Assembly: GCA_900752905.1 (NCBI GenBank)
Contig: CAADWX010000014.1
Location: 1-64,000, forward strand
Source: Bacilli bacterium
Lineage (GTDB): Bacteria; Bacillota_I; Bacilli_A; RF39; UBA660
Reading direction: 5' to 3'
DNA: 64,000 nucleotides
In this document: positions 28,318-37,015 of the stretch, one piece after another
Numbering within the stretch: position 1 is the first letter of the stretch
How the letters are laid out: each line of letters begins with the position of its first letter
The notes under the pieces: generated by a model
The model's input: only the letters and a program-made list of their open reading frames with translations
The model's database searches: none
Told to the model about the DNA's origin: nothing
Position numbers and translations under genes: made by a program

Positions 28318-29063
28318 TTTCTTACTATAAATTTACATTTAGGGTAATTACTACACCCTTTAAAATAACCATATCTACCTTTTTTATCAATTATATTTCC
28401 TCCACATTTTGGACATATATTATTTTTTATTAATTCATTTGTTTGTTCTTTTTTTTCATTTATTATACTGTTATGTTGTCTTCTCTTTTTTTTATCATTT
28501 ATATTTAGTTTAATTATTTTTTCGTATATATTTTCTACATTACCTTCTAGGATAATTTCTTTATTGTTAAGAATAAAATTTATTAAATCTGAATCAAATA
28601 CTATATTTGCATCGTTTGTACTAATTCTTAATTCTGCAGTTTTTAAAAAACATATTATTGATATAAACTTTTGATATTCTATATTAAGTAATTTTTCTAA
28701 TGTTTTTATATGAAAATAATTTTGTCTTATCGGGTTACTTATATAATTTATCTTTTTCTTTTTTACAATTTGTGTCCAATTATCTTTATATTGGTTTCCA
28801 GTTATTAATCCATAGTATCCTTTTGTTTCTATAACATAAATACCATATTTAGATATTACTATATGATCAATTTGGCATGTTTTACCATCTACCTCGACCA
28901 TTATATCATTTAATACCTTGTATTCATCAGGTAATTTTTTTAATTCTTTTGAAATATGCTTTTCTGTACATTGTCCTCTTAATGTAGGATATATTTTATA
29001 AAATAGTCTAGGTAATACAACAAGAGTAAGAATAGTTACAATTATATAATTTATTAATAACAT
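28308..29063 (-). CDS. NERD-domain protein with C-terminal topoisomerase-type zinc finger
   Basis: 251 aa. One N-terminal transmembrane helix (INYIIVTILTLVVLPRLF). The NERD nuclease-related domain follows, with the PD-(D/E)xK-like signature CQIDHIVISKYGIYVIETKG and NPIRQNYFHIKTLEKLL. The C-terminus is a four-Cys zinc finger (CPKCGGNIIDKKG...FKGCSNYPKCKFIV), as in topoisomerase I tails. The family probably handles nucleic acid near the membrane; no activity is established here. It is the last gene of a run with the ASCH and TIM44-like zinc-ribbon genes. Confidence 0.87.
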   Translation of the reverse strand: MLLINYIIVTILTLVVLPRLFYKIYPTLRGQCTEKHISKELKKLPDEYKVLNDIMVEVDGKTCQIDHIVISKYGIYVIETKGYYGLITGNQYKDNWTQIVKKKKINYISNPIRQNYFHIKTLEKLLNIEYQKFISIICFLKTAELRISTNDANIVFDSDLINFILNNKEIILEGNVENIYEKIIKLNINDKKKRRQHNSIINEKKEQTNELIKNNICPKCGGNIIDKKGRYGYFKGCSNYPKCKFIVRKQK

Positions 29064-29064
29064 T

Positions 29065-29448
29065 TTATTTTCCTTCGTAATTCCATAAACCTAATTTACC
29101 ATTTATATAAATAGGTTTATCATATTTTTTTATATTTTCTAGTTTCCATGCATAGTTAGCGACATGGCCATGATTTCCATATACTAATTTATTTTCTTGT
29201 TCTAATTTTTCTTGGAATTCATTATCTACTTTTATACAGTCTATTAAATCTGCTTCTCCTATAATTGCTCCATATTCATGGTGTAAATTATATATTTCAA
29301 ATTTACTATTATGTTCTTTTTCTAATGATTTACCAGCATGTATTAATATTTTACCTCTATAATTTGTTTTCCAGCTTCTAAATTCATATTTTTTATAACC
29401 ATCTATTATCAATGTAGCCCAAGGTTGTTTTATTGTAAGTACTTTCAT
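29065..29448 (-). CDS. ASCH-domain protein
   Basis: 127 aa. The ASCH fold is clear from MKVLTIKQPWATLIIDGYKK at the start, the FRSWKTNYRGKILIHA motif, and GAIIGEADLIDCI. The family is RNA-binding-like and includes nucleoside amidohydrolases such as YqfB. I start at the ATG at 29448, which overlaps the stop of the preceding gene as ATGA; an upstream in-frame codon at 29469 would lie inside that gene. Function in this cell is unknown. Confidence 0.85.
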   Translation of the reverse strand: MKVLTIKQPWATLIIDGYKKYEFRSWKTNYRGKILIHAGKSLEKEHNSKFEIYNLHHEYGAIIGEADLIDCIKVDNEFQEKLEQENKLVYGNHGHVANYAWKLENIKKYDKPIYINGKLGLWNYEGK

Positions 29449-29981
29449 TTTATGTCTGTTAATATCCAATCATAATCTTCTAGATTATAACTTGTACCAC
29501 AATATGAACATATCCCTGTATTATTTGAATCTATATTAGCCCCACAACCTGGACATTTTTTTGTAATACCCAATTCTTTAGTATTTTTATTTTTAGAGAA
29601 TGTTAAATAATTATTTTTTTCTACTCTGTGTGTATTTATTCCTGATTTAAAATTACCTGTTGATGAATCTATTTTATAGTCCATATATCTAGATATTAGT
29701 AAAACATCTATTTTATATTGTGTATCTGTTTCGTATATTTTTAATATATCTGTTGATTTTACATTTAATTCATCATACATTTGTCTTTCATTATTTTGTT
29801 TTAATTGTTGTGTTAGTGTTGTATATTTTGAATATAATTCATTGCTTATTTTATGTTTTACTCTATCCATATCATACATCATAATACTTGATAATAACAT
29901 TATAAATGTATTATCTACTTTTGCTATAAAACTGCTTTCTGAAAAAGTTGAATCTATATTTACTAAGTCTTGTATAGTCAT
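29445..29981 (-). CDS. TIM44-like domain protein with C-terminal zinc ribbon
   Basis: 178 aa. The central region (FIMLLSSIMMYDMDRVKHKI, then ELNVKSTDILKIYETDTQYK) matches the equivalent part of the two larger paralogues upstream. The C-terminus has a zinc ribbon CPGCGANIDSNNTGICSYCG followed by YDWILTDIK, parallel to ENWVMTKKQ in those paralogues. It lacks their signal/membrane and Ser-rich part, so it is probably cytoplasmic. Overlaps the ASCH gene by 4 bases. The TIM44-like fold is usually a membrane-associated binding domain; the role here is unknown. Confidence 0.7.
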   Translation of the reverse strand: MTIQDLVNIDSTFSESSFIAKVDNTFIMLLSSIMMYDMDRVKHKISNELYSKYTTLTQQLKQNNERQMYDELNVKSTDILKIYETDTQYKIDVLLISRYMDYKIDSSTGNFKSGINTHRVEKNNYLTFSKNKNTKELGITKKCPGCGANIDSNNTGICSYCGTSYNLEDYDWILTDIK

Positions 29982-30021
29982 AATTCTTACCTTCTTTCTA
30001 TATTAATAATATCACATATAA

Positions 30022-30054
30022 GTAAAAAAGTAATATACTTTATTACTTTTTTAC
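30022..30054 (-). terminator. Terminator after the first TIM44-like paralogue
   Basis: Minus strand: AAAAAAGTAATA, short loop, TATTACTTTTTT, directly after the stop at 30051. Confidence 0.7.
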
Positions 30055-30884
30055 CATTGACTTTTTGTTTGCTTTTTTGTCATTACCCAATTTTCACCAT
30101 TTTTAGTTATTATTGATCCACAGAATTCACATTTTTGTGATGCATTATTATTAAGTGGTGCATGACAATTTGGACAAGTTTTTGAAGAAGATTCTTTACT
30201 GCATACAAATTTCATTTCATAGTAATTTGTTACTAATCTATTTTTACTACCTCTTATTACTTTTCCATTTTTTACAATATAATCATTTAATGAAATTACC
30301 ATTTGAATTGTTATTTCGATATTTCCATTTTCTTCTTTTATTCCGGTTACATATGTTCTTAATAATTTGTAATTATTCATTATATTTTGTTCATTTTTTA
30401 TTTTCATTGTATCTAATTGCATAGCATATTGATTGTAAAGTTCATCTGTTAATTTATTTCTTAATGTATCATAATCAAAATTCATCCATGCATTTTGTAT
30501 TTCTACATAATCATTAAATCTATCTGTTGCGAATTTATTATAATCATAATTTGGAATATATTCTTTTATCTTATTTATTGGGACAATATTTGGTGCGATT
30601 TGTCGAAGCATCTTCTTTCCATCTTTTTTAATACTATTAAATAATACAATTACTATAATAATTATAAAAATAACTGATTCTAATATTCCACCCTTACTAC
30701 TTCCACTATGACTACTACTTGATGATGAGCTACTCCAATCACTTGAACTACTTGACCAACTACTACCTCCTGAATCATAGCTTGTATCAAAGCCTGAATC
30801 AGCTTTTACTCTTTGTGTGTTTCCTATAATTAATAATACTGGTATTATTAATATTAGAAAAATCCATAATTTATTTTTTTTCAT
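30051..30884 (-). CDS. Ser-rich, TIM44-like, zinc-ribbon membrane protein (paralogue 1)
   Basis: 277 aa. An N-terminal signal-like helix (KLWIFLILIIPVLLIIGNTQ) is followed by a Gly/Ser-rich stretch (SGGSSWSSSSSDWSSSSS), a second membrane helix (about 68-86), and a TIM44-like domain (FNDYVEIQNAWMNFDYDTLR, LTDELYNQYAMQLDTMK). It ends in a zinc ribbon (CPNCHAPLNNNASQKCEFCG). The first about 55 residues and the core of the domain are identical or nearly so to the gene just upstream. Layout resembles YgcG/TPM-type membrane proteins only in its Ser-rich linker. Role unknown. Confidence 0.75.
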   Translation of the reverse strand: MKKNKLWIFLILIIPVLLIIGNTQRVKADSGFDTSYDSGGSSWSSSSSDWSSSSSSSSHSGSSKGGILESVIFIIIIVIVLFNSIKKDGKKMLRQIAPNIVPINKIKEYIPNYDYNKFATDRFNDYVEIQNAWMNFDYDTLRNKLTDELYNQYAMQLDTMKIKNEQNIMNNYKLLRTYVTGIKEENGNIEITIQMVISLNDYIVKNGKVIRGSKNRLVTNYYEMKFVCSKESSSKTCPNCHAPLNNNASQKCEFCGSIITKNGENWVMTKKQTKSQW

Positions 30885-30924
30885 AATGTACTCCTTCTAC
30901 TATATATATATAATAGCACAAATA

Positions 30925-30958
30925 GAAAAAAGTAATACATTTTATTACTTTTTACCAT
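30925..30958 (-). terminator. Terminator after the second TIM44-like paralogue
   Basis: Minus strand: AAAAAGTAATA-AAATG-TATTACTTTTTT, overlapping the stop at 30952. Almost the same hairpin follows the other copy. Confidence 0.7.
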
Positions 30959-31788
30959 TGTCTTTTTGTTTGTTTTTTCGTCATTACCCAATTTTCACCA
31001 GTTTTAGTTATTACAGATCCACAATATTCACAAACCTGTGATGCATTATTATTAAGTGGTGCATGACAATTTGGACATTTACTTATTACATTTGATTTAT
31101 TACATATAAATTTCATTTCATAAAGTGAATTAATTCTTTTGTTTTTGTTTCCTCTTACGATACGGGCATTCTGTACTATATAATCATAGAAAGATATAAC
31201 TGAATTTATAGTTACCTCTATATTACCATTTTCTTCTTTTATATCTGTTATATATGTCATTCTATGACTAAAATCTCTCATTATATTTTGTTCATTTTTT
31301 ATTTTCATTGTATCCAATTGCATAGCATATTGATTGTAAAGTTCATCTGTTAATTTATTTCTTAATGTATCATAGTCAAAATTCATCCATGCATTTTGTA
31401 TTTCTACATAATCATTAAATCTATCTGATACAAACTTATTATAATCGAAATCTGGAATAAATTTCTTTATATAATCTTCTGGTAATGATTGTGGTGTTAT
31501 ACCTGGAATACCATTTAATGATTTAGCTTTTGATAGTATTACAATCATAATTACTATAAATGGAATAAAAAATATTATCACACTTATAATTCCTCCACCA
31601 CCACTGCTACTAGTACTTGATGAATAATCACTACTTGACCAATCACTTGAACTACTTGACCAGCTACTTCCTCCTGAATCATAGCTTGTATCAAAGCCTG
31701 AATCAGCTTTTACTCTTTGTGTGTTTCCTATAATTAATAAAACAGGTATTATTAATATTAGAAAAATCCATAATTTATTCTTTTTCAT
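30952..31788 (-). CDS. Ser-rich, TIM44-like, zinc-ribbon membrane protein (paralogue 2)
   Basis: 278 aa. Same layout as the gene at 30051-30884: signal-like helix, Gly/Ser-rich stretch (WSSSDYSSSTSSSGGGG), second membrane helix (IISVIIFFIPFIVIMIVIL), TIM44-like domain, and zinc ribbon CPNCHAPLNNNASQVCEYCG. Residues 1-53 match the other copy exactly, while the second helix and the loop after it differ. The 5' leader (GTAGAAGGAG before the ATG) is shared too. This is a tandem duplication kept alike by recent origin or gene conversion. Confidence 0.75.
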   Translation of the reverse strand: MKKNKLWIFLILIIPVLLIIGNTQRVKADSGFDTSYDSGGSSWSSSSSDWSSSDYSSSTSSSGGGGIISVIIFFIPFIVIMIVILSKAKSLNGIPGITPQSLPEDYIKKFIPDFDYNKFVSDRFNDYVEIQNAWMNFDYDTLRNKLTDELYNQYAMQLDTMKIKNEQNIMRDFSHRMTYITDIKEENGNIEVTINSVISFYDYIVQNARIVRGNKNKRINSLYEMKFICNKSNVISKCPNCHAPLNNNASQVCEYCGSVITKTGENWVMTKKQTKRQW

Positions 31789-31847
31789 AAATTAGCTCCT
31801 TCTACCATAACTATATATATAATAGCACAAAAAAAGTATTAAATAAA

Positions 31848-32438
31848 TTAATATTTACCCAATACTTTTATTTTTCCTATTTCTATATCATTATTCCACA
31901 ATTTACATGAATCATCATTATTATCTTTATAATTGCAATTTTTATTTTCACAGTTATCACATGATTTTTTTATATGACTTTTTATATCTTCTTTTTCACT
32001 ATTTTTTAAATAAGAAGATATTTTTTTATAAAATTCTTTTTCATTAACAATTTTTTTTAGTATGTCTTCTAATGGTGTAATTTCTATAGATGTAGTTTTA
32101 ATTCTTCCCTTTATTCTATTTTTTTTAAATTCTTTATTTATGATTTTTTTTAATTCAATTAAGTCTAATTCAAAAGTAGTTTTACTATTACGTATTATGT
32201 AATTATACAAATTTTCTAATTCCCATACTCCATTTAGATTTTCTTTATTTATAATATATTTATCATTTTCTAATTTTATAAAATATGTATTTATATCATT
32301 TTCTAATTCTACTTTATAGTTTTTATTTAAGATATCTTTAATAAATTCATATTCATTTGTTGTTACAAATAATTCATCATAAGAATTCTTCTTTTTTATT
32401 AGCATTAAGCTTAATAACCAAGTTGTATCTATTTTCAT
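31848..32438 (-). CDS. Unrecognised protein with a Cys-rich C-terminal metal-site motif
   Basis: About 196 aa, mainly charged and helical (KKIINKEFKKNRIKGRIK). Near the C-terminus a cluster CDNCENKNCNY and a later CKLWNN gives four Cys spaced as in a zinc or iron-sulfur site. The ATG at 32438 has AGGTG upstream and lies 9 bases after the stop of the AbrB-like regulator gene, so the two are co-transcribed from the promoter at 32917-32945. I do not recognise the family. Confidence 0.6.
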   Translation of the reverse strand: MKIDTTWLLSLMLIKKKNSYDELFVTTNEYEFIKDILNKNYKVELENDINTYFIKLENDKYIINKENLNGVWELENLYNYIIRNSKTTFELDLIELKKIINKEFKKNRIKGRIKTTSIEITPLEDILKKIVNEKEFYKKISSYLKNSEKEDIKSHIKKSCDNCENKNCNYKDNNDDSCKLWNNDIEIGKIKVLGKY

Positions 32439-32447
32439 ATTTATCAC

Positions 32448-32888
32448 CTAAATCCTTTTATTTTTTTCATATACTTTTATACATGGATAAAAATCACTAT
32501 ATAAGTTTTCATATGAACCCTCATACGCAAGTATTGAAGATGATGGTTCAAAATCTAACTCTTCACATATTGATTGTGGTAAAATGAATCTTCCATTTTT
32601 ATCCGTTTCTTTCTTACCATCAAATTCTACTGCAATAGTACGTAATTCATTAATAGCTTTATTATATATATCACTATTATATTCTGAATTTCTTAATATA
32701 GTTTCTAGTTTATTTTTATATTCTATAATTTTTTTATAGGCTAGAATTGTAAGATAATCATTACCAGAAATATAACGACATATAAGTATATCATTCTTTT
32801 CAACTCCTGTTTTTTTAGGAATTGTTATTCTTCTTTTATCATCGATTTTAAGAGTACCCGTACCTAAAATTATATCTTCACCAAACAT
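32448..32888 (-). CDS. MraZ-like/double-AbrB DNA-binding protein
   Basis: 146 aa. Two swapped-hairpin AbrB motifs are visible, one at the N-terminus (TLKIDDKRRITIPKKTG) and one in the second half (DKNGRFILPQSICEEL). MraZ has the same two-motif plan, but this gene is not in a division-wall cluster and its sequence diverges from MraZ. I start at the ATG at 32888, with GGGGG upstream; a longer reading would add 19 basic residues that overlap the promoter. Probably a transcription factor for this small operon. Confidence 0.65.
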   Translation of the reverse strand: MFGEDIILGTGTLKIDDKRRITIPKKTGVEKNDILICRYISGNDYLTILAYKKIIEYKNKLETILRNSEYNSDIYNKAINELRTIAVEFDGKKETDKNGRFILPQSICEELDFEPSSSILAYEGSYENLYSDFYPCIKVYEKNKRI

Positions 32889-32916
32889 ATTTTTCCCCCT
32901 TTTTTTACATTTGGTT

Positions 32917-32945
32917 ATTCTAGCACATGTTTTATTATATTTCAA
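32917..32945 (-). promoter_or_regulatory. Promoter of the double-AbrB/Cys-rich operon
   Basis: Minus strand: TTGAAA (32945-32940), 17-base spacer, TAGAAT (32922-32917) with a TG one base upstream. It gives a leader of about 20 bases and excludes the longer start at 32945. Confidence 0.7.
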
Positions 32946-32952
32946 GCTATTT

Positions 32953-32988
32953 TTAAAGAAAAAAAGCTATTTTTAGTATAGCTTTTAT
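32953..32988 (-). terminator. Terminator of mgtA
   Basis: Minus strand: AAAAGCTAT-ACTAAAA-ATAGCTTTTTTT directly after the mgtA stop. Confidence 0.7.
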
Positions 32989-35612
32989 TATAACCATTCT
33001 CCATATTTTTTTATATATATTTTTTTTATAATAGATACAACTAAAAAATATAAAATTATTAATAAAACTAAATATAAATAAAATATTGGTGGTAAAGCAA
33101 CAAAATGAAATGTTTTTATTTTATTTAAAATCAATGGCGTTATTATTGTTAAAACTAATGAAAAAGCTGTTAAAATATTTAATTTAGGGCTTGCATTAGA
33201 TTCTATAAATGGCTTCTTAGATGTTCTTACATTAAATATTATCATAAGTTCTGTTACCAAACATGTTACAAACCATGCTGTTTGAAAATATGCTTGTTTA
33301 TCTACACTGTTATATTTTAATACAAACCAAAATATAATAAAAGATATTATATCTATTAATGAACTAGTAATTCCCATTATTCGCATAAATCGTGATATCC
33401 CTTTAGTATTCCATTTTTTAGGCTTAATTAAAAATTCTTCATCTACATTATCATATGGTATACCTATTTGTGAAAAATCATAAATAAAATCTTGTAACAA
33501 CATTTGTATAGGTAAAAGTGGTAAAAAAGGTAAAAATATACTTGATATCATGATACTAAATACATCACCAAAATCTGCACTTAGTGCCATTTTCATATAT
33601 TTAATAATATTTCCATATACTTTTCTTCCTTCTATAACTCCATCATATACTACTTTTAAACTTTGTTTTAATATTATCAAATCACTAGCTTCTTTAGCTA
33701 TAGATGTTGCTGTTAAAACAGATATTCCAACATCAGCTTCGCTAAGAGATGGAGCATCATTTACACCATCACCCATGTATCCAACAACATGCCCATTTTT
33801 TCTATATAATTTTACTATTCTTTCTTTTTGTAAAGGATTCATTCTAGCAAATATATCTATATATTCGATTTTTTTAGATAATTTTTCATCTGACATATTA
33901 TCTATATCGCTTCCTATTAATATTTCTTTACTATTTAGTCCAACCATATTACATATATTCTTTGTTGCATATGGATTATCTCCTGTTAAAATTTTTGTTT
34001 TTACACCAATCTTGTACAAGCTTGACAAAGTTGTTCTTACGTCTTTTTTTGCAGGATCTAAGAATCCTACAAATCCAATAAAGGTCATATTATTTTCATA
34101 AGATGAATTAAATTTTTCCTTACCTGGATATTCATTTTTCTCAGCAAGTGCTATAACTTGCATTCCATCATTTGCAAGTTCAATTGCTTTATTTTTTATT
34201 TTTAATTTCATATCATTTGTAATTAAGGATACTTTATTATTTATTTTTACATTTATACAATCTTTTATTATTTCTTCAAGCGCTCCCTTAGTTATCATTC
34301 TGTATATTGAATTATTTTTTACCACTATACTTTGCTTTTTTCTTGTATAATCAAATGGTATTTCATCTATTTTTTCATACTTATTAACATCTTCTTTTAA
34401 TAAATGATTATTTCCATATATTATTATAGCTTTATCCACTAAATTTTTAATTCCAGTACTGTAGTAACTATTTAAATATGCATATTCTAAAATATCATCA
34501 TTTTCTTTACCACTTGCATCAATATATTTTTGTAAAGTTATTTTATTTTCTGTTAATGTACCTGTTTTATCAGTACATAAAATATCTATAGCGCCTAAAT
34601 TTTGTATCGAATCTATTTTTTTGACAAGCACTTTTTTTCGAGCTAAATTCTTACTTCCTCTTGTCAAATTAACATTTAATATCATAGGAAGCATACTTGG
34701 TGTTATTCCAACTGCAACAGATAAAGCAAATAATAATGCCTCACTGATATTTTTCTTTATAATTCCATCTATTATTATTACTATTATGCATACTATAATC
34801 ATGTATCTTATTAGAAGCTTAGATATACTTTTTATACCTTTATCAAAATTTGTTAAATCTTTTTGATTTTTGACTTCACTACCAACATGCCCTAAATAGG
34901 TAGAAAAACCTGTTGATATAACAATGCCTGTTCCACTACCACTTATTACTGATGTACCCATTAAACAAATATTTTCTATATCAAATATTTCTTTGGCTTC
35001 TGTTTTATTAATGTTTTTCTTTTCAACATATGTACTTTCTCCAGTAAAAACAGATTGATTAACAAATAAATCTTTACTTTCAATTATTTTTAAATCAGCA
35101 GGAATAATTGTTCCAGCATTTAGTTTTACTATATCTCCTACTACTACATTTTCAATTCTTATTTCTTTTTCTTTACCATTTCTAATTACATTTACTACTG
35201 AATATATACTATTTTTTAATTTCTTATTAAATTTATATACTGAGTAATCTTGAAAAAATCTTATTAAAGCACTTATAAAAGCTATAATAACAATTATAAT
35301 TGATCCTAACTTATCACCCAATAAAAAATTTATCATAGCTAAAACTAATAAAATAATAATAAATTCATCTTTAAATGCCATCAATAAAAAGTATAATGGA
35401 GTCTTATTATTTTCTTTTATTACTATATTTTTACCATTATCATTAAGTCTAGATAAAGCATCTTCTTCTTTTAATCCATTTAAAGAAGTATTATATTTTT
35501 TTAAATCCTCGTCATTAGTTATTTTAGATTCATCTAAATAACTTCTAAGTATTCCAACATCATTTTCTTTTAGATTTTTCTTTCTTTTTTTTATATCAAA
35601 TATTTGTATCAT
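32988..35612 (-). CDS. mgtA: Magnesium-translocating P-type ATPase, MgtA family
   Basis: 874 aa. Membrane pump driven by ATP that imports Mg2+. Visible: actuator motif VFTGES, phosphorylation site CTDKTGTLTENK, nucleotide-binding KGALEE, and hinge MGDGVNDAPSLSEADVGIS. About ten transmembrane helices follow the type III plan. The region DFGDVFSIMISSIFLPFLP and LLQDFIYDFSQ is characteristic of MgtA/MgtB rather than Ca2+ or H+ pumps. AGAGGT lies before the ATG. The intergenic leader is short (about 75 bases), so no large Mg2+ riboswitch fits there. Confidence 0.92.
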   Translation of the reverse strand: MIQIFDIKKRKKNLKENDVGILRSYLDESKITNDEDLKKYNTSLNGLKEEDALSRLNDNGKNIVIKENNKTPLYFLLMAFKDEFIIILLVLAMINFLLGDKLGSIIIVIIAFISALIRFFQDYSVYKFNKKLKNSIYSVVNVIRNGKEKEIRIENVVVGDIVKLNAGTIIPADLKIIESKDLFVNQSVFTGESTYVEKKNINKTEAKEIFDIENICLMGTSVISGSGTGIVISTGFSTYLGHVGSEVKNQKDLTNFDKGIKSISKLLIRYMIIVCIIVIIIDGIIKKNISEALLFALSVAVGITPSMLPMILNVNLTRGSKNLARKKVLVKKIDSIQNLGAIDILCTDKTGTLTENKITLQKYIDASGKENDDILEYAYLNSYYSTGIKNLVDKAIIIYGNNHLLKEDVNKYEKIDEIPFDYTRKKQSIVVKNNSIYRMITKGALEEIIKDCINVKINNKVSLITNDMKLKIKNKAIELANDGMQVIALAEKNEYPGKEKFNSSYENNMTFIGFVGFLDPAKKDVRTTLSSLYKIGVKTKILTGDNPYATKNICNMVGLNSKEILIGSDIDNMSDEKLSKKIEYIDIFARMNPLQKERIVKLYRKNGHVVGYMGDGVNDAPSLSEADVGISVLTATSIAKEASDLIILKQSLKVVYDGVIEGRKVYGNIIKYMKMALSADFGDVFSIMISSIFLPFLPLLPIQMLLQDFIYDFSQIGIPYDNVDEEFLIKPKKWNTKGISRFMRIMGITSSLIDIISFIIFWFVLKYNSVDKQAYFQTAWFVTCLVTELMIIFNVRTSKKPFIESNASPKLNILTAFSLVLTIITPLILNKIKTFHFVALPPIFYLYLVLLIILYFLVVSIIKKIYIKKYGEWL

Positions 35613-35660
35613 ACGTATTACCTCTTAACATATTTTATATTATACATTTATTATATCACT

Positions 35661-35692
35661 AATTAAAAAAAAGACTTAAAAAAGTCTTCTTA
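35661..35692 (-). terminator. Terminator after the 76-residue Cys-rich gene
   Basis: Minus strand: AAGACTT-TTTT-AAGTCTT then eight Ts. A second copy of this hairpin is at 37810-37833, part of a 101-bp repeat. Confidence 0.7.
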
Positions 35693-35766
35693 TTGTCCTA
35701 CAAAACCAGAACATTTTCCACAATCAAGATTAACTGTTTGGCATTCTTCTGAACATGAATATTGTG
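35666..35766. repeat. 101-bp direct repeat, copy 1
   Basis: Bases 35666-35766 match 37810-37910 at a constant offset of 2144 with two differences (35694 T/C and 35741 G/A). The repeat covers the last 25 codons of a small gene plus its terminator. Confidence 0.95.
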
Positions 35767-35920
35767 ATGTTGAAGCTGTACTCAAATTTGAACCATCAAC
35801 TACTTCGTATTGTTTGCTTTTTGTCATCTTGCTTTTACATTTCGGACAATTCTTTTTATTAAAAAGATAATATTTTAATTCCTTCATAGTAAAATCATAT
35901 CTAAATGATTTTGTTTCCAT
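35690..35920 (-). CDS. Small Cys-rich protein sharing its tail with the CotD-like coat protein
   Basis: 76 aa. Residues about 20-40 hold a CPKC half-ribbon (KKNCPKCKSKM). The last 24 residues (SQYSCSEECQTVNLDCGKC then SGFVGQ) are nearly identical, also in DNA, to the end of the interrupted CotD-like gene at 37834-37972. The N-terminal part is unrelated to that coat protein, so this looks like a chimera formed by duplication of the coat-gene tail. The start is unsure: no good ribosome site precedes the ATG at 35920, and MKELKYYLF (35887) is an alternative. A spore-surface role is possible but inferred. Confidence 0.55.
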   Translation of the reverse strand: METKSFRYDFTMKELKYYLFNKKNCPKCKSKMTKSKQYEVVDGSNLSTASTSQYSCSEECQTVNLDCGKCSGFVGQ

Positions 35921-35940
35921 ATTTTATCAAATTCTTTTTT

Positions 35941-37014
35941 TTATTTATTTAAACTAAAACTTTCTGGAATATATAAGTAATCAGTTATTTTAACTCCACT
36001 TAATTCTTCTGGTCCTTCAAGTGCAATATAATGAACTTTACCATCTTCTGCTTCAAACCAATAGGTAACCAAATATGTTCCATCAGATGGGTAATACATG
36101 TAAACTTGATATGCTGTATATTCTTTATTTTTACCTATTTGTACTGTTGCTCCAGTAACACCCGTTACATCACTTGAATTTTTTTTATTATACATATAAT
36201 TTGATGCATACTCTTTTGCCGTATATCGACTGTCTTCAAAATAATTTAAAGAAACAATATATACATTTGCATAGGAATATTGTAATGATGTATTTCCATC
36301 TACATCATAAAATTTTGCCCAAGTTTTAGGAATAGTAATATATCCATATTTATTATCTCCAACTATTGTAGTAGTTTCATTGTTATTGTTATTGTTTTTA
36401 TCATTATCCTTTATTTCTCCTTTTGATACTTTTTCTCCATCAATAGTACAATAACCTGAGGTATTAGACTTAAACCAATTATCAAACTCTGTTATATAAG
36501 CATCTATACCAACTTCTTTAGCATATTTTTTTTGAGTATCTAAATCATAACTCATTCCACTTGCAGTATATCCTGTAATTCCTTTTTCATTATACATTAT
36601 GGTAATATTTCCCTCACTTGATTTACAAACGAGTTTTTCTGAACTAGCTGATGTTATAGAAAATATAATTACAAATAAAATAATAAGCCCTACTACTAAA
36701 CCACCAATAATGGCTAAAATCTTAATTAATTTATTTTTTTTAGGTTTAATTGGTTGTTGTAGGTGTGTATATTGTGCTTGTTGATAGACATTACTCATTT
36801 GTTCCTGATTATCTACAAAATTTTGATTAAATGCTTGTTGATTTACATTTACATTATTATCAAAATTATTAACATTTGATATTGTTGGATTCTGAATATT
36901 TTGATTTAAAGTATTTCCTCCAACTAGATTATTTCCATTTTCTATTTTTGTTCCACAATTAGAACAAAACATTTCTCCTTGATTTAAATTTTTTCCACAA
37001 TTTTTACAATACAT
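35941..37014 (-). CDS. Zinc-ribbon membrane protein with an extracytoplasmic domain
   Basis: 357 aa. Zinc ribbon at the N-terminus (MYCKNCGKNL...CSNCGTKI), an Asn/Gln-rich linker (about 30-95), and one transmembrane helix (about 100-125, ILAIIGGLVVGLIILFVIIF). An exported region follows with an acidic/Asn-rich spacer (DNDKNNNNNNET) and a C-terminal domain YGYITIPKTWAKFYDVDG...IALEGPEEL that resembles small PsbP/DUF1795-like folds. AAAGGAG precedes the ATG. One base separates it from the small zinc-ribbon gene upstream. Function unknown. Confidence 0.72.
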   Translation of the reverse strand: MYCKNCGKNLNQGEMFCSNCGTKIENGNNLVGGNTLNQNIQNPTISNVNNFDNNVNVNQQAFNQNFVDNQEQMSNVYQQAQYTHLQQPIKPKKNKLIKILAIIGGLVVGLIILFVIIFSITSASSEKLVCKSSEGNITIMYNEKGITGYTASGMSYDLDTQKKYAKEVGIDAYITEFDNWFKSNTSGYCTIDGEKVSKGEIKDNDKNNNNNNETTTIVGDNKYGYITIPKTWAKFYDVDGNTSLQYSYANVYIVSLNYFEDSRYTAKEYASNYMYNKKNSSDVTGVTGATVQIGKNKEYTAYQVYMYYPSDGTYLVTYWFEAEDGKVHYIALEGPEELSGVKITDYLYIPESFSLNK

Positions 37015-37015
37015 A

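Noticed and set aside
33550..34101. Long plus-strand frames inside mgtA, ffh, infB, and the polysaccharide genes
   Set aside because: All lie opposite well-conserved coding regions and show hydrophobic, low-complexity products typical of shadow frames.
35613..35689. Mg2+ riboswitch before mgtA
   Set aside because: Only about 75 bases lie between genes, and part of that is the terminator of the gene upstream.
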